Shown: positions 55,401 through 64,000 of the stretch, one piece after another
Layout of the letters: each line of letters starts with the position of its first letter
Position numbering within the stretch: position 1 is the first letter of the stretch
Source: Synaphobranchus kaupii
Lineage: Eukaryota; Chordata; Actinopteri; Anguilliformes; Synaphobranchidae
Direction of reading: 5' to 3'
Length of the DNA stretch: 64,000 bases
Assembly: GCA_029718625.1 (NCBI GenBank)
Contig: CM056391.1
Location: 534,162-598,161 of the forward strand
Notes under the pieces: generated by a model
Databases searched by the model: none
What the model was told of the DNA's origin: nothing
What the model saw: only the letters and a program-made list of their open reading frames with translations
Program-made: the position numbers and the translations under genes

Positions 55401-58400
55401 TCTTATGTCCAAAAATGGTCAAAAATATTAAAATGCCATTTTTTGATTCCGATGTATAGAAAATGATATGTACTTAATAACTGCGGTGAAATAAGTGAAA
55501 AATAATTTGTTTTTAGACATTTATGATGAAAAATGTGTTTTGGGGGAAATGAAAAAACATAAGACTATAGACTTTTGTCCAAAAATGGTCTAAAATATTA
55601 AAATATAAATGCCATTTTTTTATTACAATGGATAGAAAATTATATGTACTTAATAACTGCGGTGAAATAATGAGTTTTAAGACATTTATGATGAAAAATG
55701 TCTTTTGGGGGAAATGAAAAAACATAAGACTATAGTCTTATGTCCAAAAATGGTCAAAAATATTAAAATGCCATTTTCTGATTCCGATGTATTGAAAACT
55801 ATATTTACTTCATAACCGCGGTGAAATAAGAGAAAAATAATGAGTTTTAAGACATTTATAATGAAAAATGTGTTTTGGGGGAAATGAAAAAACATAAAAA
55901 TGGTCAAAAATATTAAAATGCCATTTTCTGATTCCGATGTATTGAAAACTATATTTACTTCATAACCGCGGTGAAATAAGAGAAAAATAATGAGTTTTAA
56001 GACATTTATAATGAAAAATGTGTTTTGGGAGAAATTAAAAAACATAAAACTAGCCTTATGTCCAAAAATGGTCTAAAATATTAAAATGCCCTTTTTTCAT
56101 TCCGATGTATAGAAAATTATATGTACTTAATAACTGCGGTGAAATAAGTAAAAAAATAATGAGTTTTAAGACATTTATGATGAAAAATGTGTTTTGGGTG
56201 CAATTAAAAAACATAAGACTATAGCCTAATGGCCAAAAATGGTCAAAAATATTAAAATGCCATTTTTCAATTCAGATGTATAGAAAATGATATGTACTTA
56301 ATAACTGCGGTGAAATAAGTAAAAAATAATGAGTTTTAAGAAATTTATGATGAAAAATGTGTGTTGGGGGAAATTAAAAAAGATAAGACTATAGTCTTAT
56401 GTCCAAAAATGGTCAAAAAAATTAAAATGCCATTTTTTGATTCCGTGTATAGAAAATGATATGTACTTAATAACTGCGGTGAAATAATGAGTTTTAAGAC
56501 ATTTATGATGAAAAATGTGTTTTGGGGGAAATGAAAAAACATAAAAATGGTCAAAAATATTAAAATGCCATTTTTTGATTCCGATGGATAGAAAATTATA
56601 TGTACTTAATAACTACGGTGAAATAAGTGAAAAATAATGAGTTTTAAGACATTTATGATGAAAAATGTCTTTTGGGGGAAATGAAAAAACATAAGACTAT
56701 AGTCTTATGTCCAAAAATGGTCAAAAATATTAAAATGCCATTTTCTGATTCCGATGTATAGAAAACTATATGTACTTAATAACTGCGGTGAAATAAGTGA
56801 AAATGTGTTTTGGGGAAAATGAAAAAACATAAGACTATGTCCAAAAAGGGCCAAAATGGTCAAAAAAATTAAAATGCCATTTTTTGATTCCGATGTATAG
56901 AAAATGATATGTACTTAATAACTGCGGTGAAATAAGTGAAAAATAATTTGTTTTTAGACATTTATGATGAAAAATGTGTTTTGGGGAAAATGAAAAAACA
57001 TAAGACTATAGACTTTTGGCCAAAAATGGTCTAAAATATTAAAATGCCATTTTTTGATTCCAATGGATAGAAAATTATATGTACTTAATAACTGCGGTGA
57101 AATAAGTAAAAAATAATGAGTTTTAAGACATTTATGATGAAAAATGTGTTTTGGGTGCAATTGAAAAACATTAGACTATAGTCTTATGTCCAAAAATGGT
57201 CAAAAATATTAAAATGCCATTTTTTGATTCCGATGTATAGAAAATGATATGTACTTAATAACTGCGGTGAAATAAGTGAAAAATAATTAGTTTTTAGACA
57301 TTTATGATGAAAAATGTGTTTTGGGGGAAATTAAAAAACATAAGACTATAGACTTTTGTCCAAAAATGGTCTAAAATATTAAAATATAAATGCCATTTTT
57401 TTATTACAATGGATAGAAAATTATATGTACTTAATAACTGCGGTGAAATAATGAGTTTTAAGACATTTATGATGAAAAATGTGTTTTGGGGGAAATGAAA
57501 AAACATAAAAATGGTCAAAAATATTAAAATGCCATTTTCTGATTCCGATGTATTGAAAACTATATTTACTTCATAACCGCGGTGAAATAAGTGAAAAATA
57601 ATGAGTTTTAAGACATTTACGATGAAAAATGTGTTTTGGGGGAAATGAAAAAACATAAGACTATAGTCTTATGTCCAAAAATGGTCAAAAATATTAAAAT
57701 GCCATTTTTTGATTCCGATGGATAGAAAATTATATGTACTTAATAACTACGGTGAAATAAGTGAAAAATAATGAGTTTTAAGACATTTATAATGAAAAAA
57801 TGTGTTTTGGGAGAAATTAAAAAACATAAAACTATAGCCTTATGTCCAAAAATGGTCTAAAATATAAAAATGCCCTTTTTTCATTCCGATGTATAGAAAA
57901 TTATAAAAATGGTCAAAAATATTAAAATGCCATTTTTCGATTCAGATGTATAGAAAATGATATGTACTTAATAACTGCGGTGAAATAAGTAAAAAATAAT
58001 GAGTTTTAAGACATTTATGATGAAAAATGTGTGTTGGGGGAAATTAAAAAAGATAAGACTATAGTCTTATGTCCAAAAATGGTCAAAAAAATTAAAATGC
58101 CATTTTTTGATTCCGTGTATAGAAAATTATATGTACTTAATAACTGCGGTGAAATAATGAGTTTTAAGACATTTATGATGAAAAATGTGTTTTGGGGGAA
58201 ATGAAAAAACATAAAAATGGTCAAAAATATTAAAATGCCATTTTTTGATTCCGATGGATAGAAAATTATATGTACTTAATAACTACGGTGAAATAAGTGA
58301 AAAATAATGAGTTTTAAGACATTTATGATGAAAAATGTCTTTTGGGGGAAATGAAAAAACATAAGACTAGTCTTATGTCCAAAAATGGTCAAAAATATTA

Positions 58401-60512
58401 AAATGCCATTTTCTGATTCCGATGTATAGAAAACTATATGTACTTAATAACTGCGGTGAAATAAGTGAAAAATAATGAGTTTTAAGACATTTATAATGAA
58501 AAATGTGTTTTGGGAGAAATTAAAAAACATAAAACTATAGCCTTATGTCCAAAAATGGTCTAAAATATTAAAATGCCCTTTTTTCATTCCGATGTATAGA
58601 AAATGATATGTACTTAATAACTGCGGTGAAATAAGTAAAAAATAATGAGTTTTAAGACATTTATGATGAAAAATGTGTTTTGGGTGCAATAAAAAAACAT
58701 AAGACTATAGTCTTATGTCCAAAAATGGTCAAAAATATTACAATGCCATTTTTTGATTCCGATGTATAGAAAATGATATGTACTTAATAACTGCGGTGAA
58801 ATAAGTGAAAAATAATTTGTTTTTAGACATTTATGATGAAAAATGTGTTTTGGGGGAAATGAAAAAACATAAGACTATAGACTTTTGTCCAAAAATGGTC
58901 TAAAATATTAAAATATAAATGCCATTTTTTTATTACAATGGATAGAAAATTATATGTACTTAATAACTGCGGTGAAATAATGAGTTTTAAGACATTTATG
59001 ATGAAAAATGTCTTTTGGGGGAAATGAAAAAACATAAGACTATAGTCTTATGTCCAAAAATGGTCAAAAATATTAAAATGCCATTTTCTGATTCCGATGT
59101 ATTGAAAACTATATTTACTTCATAACCGCGGTGAAATAAGAGAAAAATAATGAGTTTTAAGACATTTATAATGAAAAATGTGTTTTGGGGGAAATGAAAA
59201 AACATAAAAATGGTCAAAAATATTAAAATGCCATTTTCTGATTCCGATGTATTGAAAACTATATTTACTTCATAACCGCGGTGAAATAAGAGAAAAATAA
59301 TGAGTTTTAAGACATTTATAATGAAAAATGTGTTTTGGGAGAAATTAAAAAACATAAAACTATAGCCTTATGTCCAAAAATGGTCTAAAATATTAAAATG
59401 CCCTTTTTTCATTCCGATGTATAGAAAATGATATGTACTTAATAACTGCGGTGAAATAAGTAAAAAATAATGAGTTTTAAGACATTTATGATGAAAAATG
59501 TGTGTTGGGGGAAATTAAAAAACATAAGACTATAGTCTTATGTCCAAAAATGGTCTAAAATATTAAAATATAAATGCCATTTTTTTATTCCAATGGATAG
59601 AAAATTATATGTACTTAATAACTGCGGTGAAATAATGAGTTTTAAGACATTTATGATGAAAAATGTCTTTTGGGGGAAATGAAAAAACATAAGACTATAG
59701 TCTTATGTCCAAAAATGTTCAAAAATATTAAAATGCCATTTTCTGATTCCGATGTATTGAAAACTATATTTACTTCATAACCGCGGTGAAATAAGAGAAA
59801 AATAATGAGTTTTAAGACATTTATAATGAAAAATGTGTTTTGGGAGAAATTAAAAAACATAAAACTATAGCCTTATGTCCAAAAATGGTCTAAAATATTA
59901 AAATGCCCTTTTTTCATTCCGATGTATAGAAAATGATATGTACTTAATAACTGCGGTGAAATAAGTAAAAAATAATGAGTTTTAAGACATTTATGATGAA
60001 AAATGTGTTTTGGGTGCAATTAAAAAACATAAGACTATATATAGCCTTATGGCCAAAAATGGTCAAAAATATTAAAATGCCATTTTTCGATTCAGATGTA
60101 TAGAAAATGATATGTACTTAATAACTGCGGTGAAATAAGTAAAAAATAATGAGTTTTAAGACATTTATGATGAAAAATGTGTTTTGGGGGAAATGAAAAA
60201 ACATGAAAATGGTCAAAAATATTAAAATGCCATTTTTTGATTCCGATGTATAGAAAACTATATGTACTTAATAACTGCGGTGAAATAAGTGAAAAATAAT
60301 GAGTTTTTAGACATTTATGATGAAAAATGTGTTTTGGGGAAAATGAAAAAACATAAGACTAGTCTTATGTCCAAAAAGGGCCAAAAATGGTCAAAAATAT
60401 TAAAATGCCATTTTTTGATTCCGATGTATAGAAAATTATATGTACTTAATAACTGCGGTGAAATAAGTGAAAAGTAATGAGTTTTAAGACATTTATGATG
60501 AAAAATTTGTTT
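46401..60512. repeat. 170-bp AT-rich satellite array with higher-order repeats, about 83 monomers
   Basis: The period is 170 bp (monomer starts at 46401, 46571, 46741, 46911). The monomer contains AATGAGTTTTAAGACATTTA, GATGAAAAATGTGTTTTGGG, CCAAAAATGGTC, AAATGCCATTTTTTGATTCC and GTACTTAATAACTGCGGTGA. Variant classes differ mainly in the central segment: CATAAGACTATAGTCTTATG (perfect palindrome), CATAAGACTATAGACTTTTG, CATAAAACTATAGCCTTATG, or a form lacking 20 bp. Larger blocks recur almost unchanged, for example 46741 onward at about 53625, 55323 and 58635 (spacings of about 1.7 kb or multiples). The minus-strand MFFHFPQNTFFIINV frames are translations of the monomer, not genes. The monomer size is close to centromeric satellites, but no centromere role is shown. 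Confidence 0.98.
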
Positions 60513-60690
60513 TGTCCGCATCATTGCACTGGGGTTTATTGGACTAGAATGAAAACTGCCTCCTACTGGCCCACGAGCATCTTTGTTTTCCCCAGAGGTT
60601 TCCCAACCAAATACTAACCAAGCTCACACCGGCTTAGCTACAACCATTCAGCAGCAGCAGATTGCATGGTGGTATGGCTGCTGACCGGAG
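60513..60690 (-). mobile_element. 5S-rRNA-derived SINE fragment inserted in the last satellite monomer
   Basis: On the minus strand: CAGCAGCCATACCACCATGC, GCTAAGCCGGTGTGAGCTTG, GTTAGTATTTGGTTGGGAAA and GGGCCAGTAGGAGGCAGTTT. The first three correspond to degenerate 5S rRNA and the last to the body of the 5S SINE seen at 23815-23860. Satellite sequence stops at 60512 (GATGAAAAATTTGTTTTG) and resumes at about 60691 with CCTTATGTCCAAAGGGACAA. Confidence 0.8.
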
Positions 60691-60770
60691 CCTTATGTCC
60701 AAAGGGACAAAATAGTCAACAAAATTAAAATGCCATTTTTTGATTCAGATGTATAGAAAATTATATTTAT
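60691..60770. repeat. Terminal partial satellite monomer
   Basis: CCTTATGTCC, then AATTAAAATGCCATTTTTTG and ATGTATAGAAAATTATAT continue the monomer order across the SINE. Similarity then ends. Confidence 0.85.
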
Positions 60771-61142
60771 TTACAACAAATTAAAAGTAAACTTACATCA
60801 CAAACCCTCACGTATTAAACTGGAGGATAAGCAGGTTTAGGTGTGACATAAATTAACATTGGCAGTAAGTTATGTTAGACTTGTTTATGTCAAAAAAGGA
60901 TGTACATATTGACTGGTTCCCAAAATTTTGATCACGATACTGACACAGGGAGATTTGTACAGCGCAAAAGGTCAACTCGGTGGAGACACAAATTTGTGCA
61001 AAACTGTAGATGTATAAAAAGTTTGGTGACGGAACTATCCCTGTCTGCTCTATCCCTGTCTGCTCACTTCCTTTCAGAACCCCTGAAACACTGAATCTGC
61101 ATCTGAGCACAAATTAATGTTAATCTTACAAAAAAAAAAACC

Positions 61143-61229
61143 TCCTTCGAGCCGGATTTGAACCAGCGACCTCAGGATTTCAACGTTGTCCACTACAGTC
61201 CTCCGCTCTACCAACTGAGCTATCGAAGG
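61143..61229 (-). tRNA. tRNA-Tyr (GTA), intron-containing, copy 1
   Basis: 87 nt: acceptor CCTTCGA/TCGAAGG, D arm GCTCAGTTGGTAGAGC, anticodon loop CTGTAG, a 14-nt intron, T arm GCTGGTTCAAATCCGGC, discriminator A. Removing the intron leaves 73 nt, the usual Tyr length. A run of ten T follows on the minus strand as a Pol III terminator. The last base of the anticodon stem (TCCTG instead of TCCTT) replaces a G-U pair with G-G, so folding may be slightly weakened. Confidence 0.88.
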
Positions 61230-61563
61230 GTCGACAACATCCCTCCCACGGCGTTTAACAGCACCCCCCTCATTTGCCTTTTGTGAATTTAGAACGTGCT
61301 GGACACAAGAATTTAAACGCTCTAATCCACTCTTGAAATCACAGTTGTGTCTTCCAAAGAGGTTACTGGCAAATGCTCCCAGAACAACCTGTACTAAAAC
61401 CCTCATGGTAAGGAATGTGGGCACTAATTTCAAAACAAATTCAAAGTAAACTGACATCATGAACCCTTTTGTATTTAATGGGAGGAAAGCAGGTTTAAGT
61501 GTTACTTAAATGAACATTCTCAGTAAGTTATGTCATGGACATATTGACTGGTTCCGAAAATTC

Positions 61564-61635
61564 AGGTCCCACCGAGACTTGAACTCGGATCACTGGATTC
61601 AGAGTCCAGAGTGCTAACCATTACACCATGGAACC
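61564..61635 (-). tRNA. tRNA-Gln (CTG), copy 1
   Basis: 72 nt, GGTTCCATGGTGTAATGGTT through CTCTGGACTCTGAATCCAG (anticodon CTG) and the T arm with GAGTTCAAGTCTC. It is almost identical to vertebrate tRNA-Gln-CTG. The acceptor has one T-G wobble (GGTTCCA/TGGGACC). TTTT follows as terminator. Confidence 0.94.
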
Positions 61636-62195
61636 CCTACATCGGCCAACACTGTCGATGGTGACACAAGAACTAAAACCCTATAATCCACTCCTGAAAT
61701 CAAAGTTGTGTCTTCCAAAGAGGTTACTGGCAAATGCTCCCAGAACAACCTGTACTAAAACCCTCATGGTAAGGAATGTGGATTTCAGCTCCAATACAAG
61801 AATGTGAGGATGAAGACAATTCTGTTTTAACTGATTGTATATAATTACTATTTCACAACAAATTCAAAGTAAACTGACATCACAAACCCTCACATATTAA
61901 ACTGGAGGATAAGCAGGTTTGGTGTGACATAAATTAACATTGTCAGTAAGTTATGTTAGACTTGTTTATGTCAAAAAAGGATGTCCGTATTGACTGGTTC
62001 CCAAAATTTTGATCACGATATTGACACGGAGATTTGTAGAGCGCAAAAGGTCAACTAGGTGGAGACACAAATTTGTGCAAAACTGTAGATGGATAAAAAG
62101 TTTGGCGACAGAACATCCTTGACATTGATGGTCGTGAAAACACTGAATCTGCATCTGAGCACAAATTAATGCTAATCTTACAAAAAAAAAAAACC

Positions 62196-62283
62196 TCCTT
62201 CGAGCCGGATTTGAACCAGCGACCTAAGGATTTCAACGTTGTCCCACTACAGTCCTCCGCTCTACCAACTGAGCTATCGAAGG
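62196..62283 (-). tRNA. tRNA-Tyr (GTA), intron-containing, copy 2
   Basis: 88 nt with a 15-nt intron after CTGTAG. All stems are intact, including TCCTT in the anticodon stem. It is followed by a T12 terminator. This is the best copy of the four. Confidence 0.95.
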
Positions 62284-62616
62284 GTCGACAACATCCCTTC
62301 CACGGCGTTTAACAGCACCCCCTCATTTGCCTTTTGTGAATTTAGAAAGTGCTGGACACAAGAATTTAAACCCTCTAATCCACTCCTGAAATCACAGTTG
62401 TGTCTTCCAAAGAGGTTACTGGCAAATGCTCCCAGAACAACCTGTACTAAAACCCTCATGGTAAGGAATGTGGGCACTAATTTCAAAACAAATTCAAAGT
62501 AAACTGACATCATGAACCCTTTTGTATTAAATGGGAGGAAAGCAGGTTTAAGTGTTACTTAAATGAACATTCTCAGTAAGTTATGTCATGGATATATTGA
62601 CTGGTTCCGAAAATTC

Positions 62617-62688
62617 AGGTCCCACCGAGACTTGAACTCGGATCACTGGATTCAGAGTCCAGAGTGCTAACCATTACACCATGGAACC
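62617..62688 (-). tRNA. tRNA-Gln (CTG), copy 2
   Basis: 72 nt, identical to copy 1 as far as I can read, including the T-G wobble in the acceptor stem. TTTT terminator follows. Confidence 0.94.
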
Positions 62689-63250
62689 TCTACATCGGCC
62701 AACACTGTCGATGGTGACACAAGAACTAAAACCCTATAATCCACTCCTGAAATCAAAGTTGTGTCTTCCAAAGAGGTTACTGGCAAATGCTCCCAGAACA
62801 ACCTGTACTAAAACCCTCATGGTAAGGAATGTGGATTTCAGCTCCAATACAAGAATGTGAGGATGAAGACAATTCTGTTTTAACTGATTGTATATAATTA
62901 CTATTTCACAACAAATTCAAAGTAAACTGACATCACAAACCCTCACGTATTAAACTGGAGGATAAGCAGGTTTAGGTGTGACATAAATGAACATGGTCAG
63001 TAAGTTATGTTAGACTTGTTTATGTCAAAAAAGGATGTCCATATTGACTGGTTCCCAAAATTTTGATCACGATATTGACACAGGGAGATTTGTAGAGCGC
63101 AAAAAGTCAACTAGGTGGAGACACAAATTTGTGCAAAACTGTAGATGGATAAAAAGTTTGGCGACAGAACATCCTTGACATTGATGGTCGTGGAAACACT
63201 GAATCTGCATCTGAGCACAAATGAATGTTAATCTTACAAAAAAAAAAACC

Positions 63251-63338
63251 TCCTTCGAGCCGGCTTTGAACCAGCGACCTAGGGATTCCAACGTTGTTCC
63301 ACTATAGTCCTTCGCTATACCAACTGAGCTATCGAAGG
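63251..63338 (-). tRNA. tRNA-Tyr-like, copy 3, anticodon read as ATA, probably decaying
   Basis: 88 nt. The acceptor stem and T stem are intact, but the anticodon loop reads CTATAG (anticodon ATA instead of GTA), the D stem pairs GCTC with TAGC, and the anticodon stem carries GAAGGA opposite TCCCT. A T-run terminator is still present. Either a pseudogene or a poorly functional tRNA. Confidence 0.6.
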
Positions 63339-63549
63339 GTTGGCAACATCCCTTCCACGGCGTTTAACAGCACCCCCTCATTTGCCTTTTGTGAATTTAG
63401 AACGTGCTGGACACAAGAATTTAAACCCTCTAATCCACTCCTGAAATCACAGTTGTGTCCTCCAAAGAGGACAAGCAGGTTTAAGTGTTACTTAAATGAA
63501 CATTCTCAGTAAGTTATGTTATGGACATATTGACTGGTTCCCAAAATTC

Positions 63550-63621
63550 AGGTCCCACTGAGATTTGAACTCGGATCCCTGGATTCAGAGTCCAGAGTGC
63601 TAACCATTACACCATGGAACC
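63550..63621 (-). tRNA. tRNA-Gln (CTG), copy 3
   Basis: 72 nt. The anticodon arm is intact. The T stem has one mismatch (CCGAG against CTCAG). Otherwise as in copies 1 and 2. Confidence 0.82.
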
Positions 63622-63853
63622 CCTACATCTGCCAAAATTGTCGATAGTGACAGAGGGAGATTACCACAGTCTACAAATCGAACAAGGTAGAAAAACATCC
63701 TCTAATTTTTCTTTTAATTTTCTCTGCAATACTGCAAAGGAACCAAAGTAGAGATACTCTAAATTTATTCATATTTTGGATTCCTGTTCTTTTTAGTGGA
63801 GGTGGCTTTTAATACATCTGTAAGTCGACGAGCCATAACGTTAAATAAAACAC

Positions 63854-63941
63854 TCCTTCAAGCCGGATTTGAACCAACGACCTAATGATTTCAAAGTTGT
63901 GCCGCTACAGTCCGCCACTCTACCAACTGAGCTATCAAAGG
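63854..63941 (-). tRNA. tRNA-Tyr (GTA)-like, copy 4, degenerate
   Basis: 88 nt. Anticodon loop CTGTAG retained. The acceptor is CCTTTGA against TTGAAGG (two wobbles), and the anticodon stem GCGGA faces TCATT with mismatches. TTTT follows at the 3' end. Probably a pseudogene. Confidence 0.5.
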
Positions 63942-64000
63942 GTTGACAATGTCCTTTCCATTGCGTTTAACAGCACCCCTCATTATCCTTTTGTGAATTT

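Larger units (their letters stand above)
60771..63999. repeat. Tandem repeat of about 1053 bp carrying tRNA-Tyr and tRNA-Gln genes
   Basis: Tyr genes lie at 61143, 62196 and 63251 (spacing 1053 and 1055), with a fourth at 63854. Gln genes lie at 61564, 62617 and 63550. Within a unit the segment AGAGGTTACTGGCAAATGCT to CTCATGGTAAGGAATGTGG occurs twice. The third unit has a deletion (GTGTCCTCCAAAGAGG joined to ACAAGCAGG at about 63471), which shortens it. The array probably continues to the right. Confidence 0.95.

Noticed and set aside
46931..60524. Repeated minus-strand open frames of 60-120 codons (MFFHFPQNTFFIINV pattern)
   Set aside because: They are translations of the 170-bp satellite. 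The period is not a multiple of 3, frames rotate, and there is no start context or family similarity.
46401..63999. CRISPR-like regular repeats
   Set aside because: Tandem monomers without unique spacers in a vertebrate genome; these are satellite and tRNA-array repeats.

Overview
This window is nuclear DNA of a vertebrate, most likely a ray-finned fish. Three spliced genes can be named with confidence, each with GT-AG introns and family-typical phases. The rest is long non-coding DNA rich in CA/GT and GA/CT microsatellites, tRNA- and 5S-rRNA-derived SINEs, a Tc1-like element and a hAT-like MITE. There are no operons, CRISPR arrays or prokaryotic signals. Two runs of exactly 500 N (7087-7586 and 45901-46400) look like placeholder assembly gaps.

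Layout, left to right. Positions 1-4830: a 38-bp minisatellite, a LINE-like 3' fragment, a deleted Tc1-like transposon, then three minus-strand exons of a y+LAT amino-acid transporter (slc7a6/slc7a7 type). 4830-11200: minisatellites, the first gap and a CpG-rich stretch; the transporter's first coding exons are not visible and may lie in the gap. 11203-18503: complete rps19 on the minus strand, from a 5'TOP-like first exon to the polyadenylation signal, with SINEs and a foldback element in its introns. 18895-19637: a hAT-like MITE with a perfect 8-bp target-site duplication. 22170-25491: a two-exon plus-strand gene for a very divergent adenosine-receptor-like GPCR of 384 residues that has lost most canonical activation residues. 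28670-40628: minus-strand cadm4, exons 2 to 9; exon 1 was not found and should lie further right or outside the window.

42000-45900 is pyrimidine-rich DNA, presumably cadm4 intron 1 or upstream. 46401-60512 is a 14-kb array of an AT-rich 170-bp satellite with higher-order structure and a 20-bp perfect palindrome in one monomer class. A 5S-derived SINE interrupts its right edge. 61143-63941 is a tandem array of minus-strand tRNA-Tyr (intron-containing) and tRNA-Gln(CTG) genes on a repeat of about 1053 bp, decaying toward the right.

The genes do not form a functional pathway. rps19 and the GPCR are head to head (about 3.7 kb apart); the GPCR and cadm4 are tail to tail. The most unusual observations are the GPCR with degenerate switch motifs; two tandem repeats in cadm4 that copy an exon end with its splice donor (121-bp units at exon 4, 78-bp units at exon 6); an extra G at the cadm4 exon 2 donor; and the palindrome-centred satellite beside the tRNA array. 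Everything was read by eye; no alignment or database search was run.
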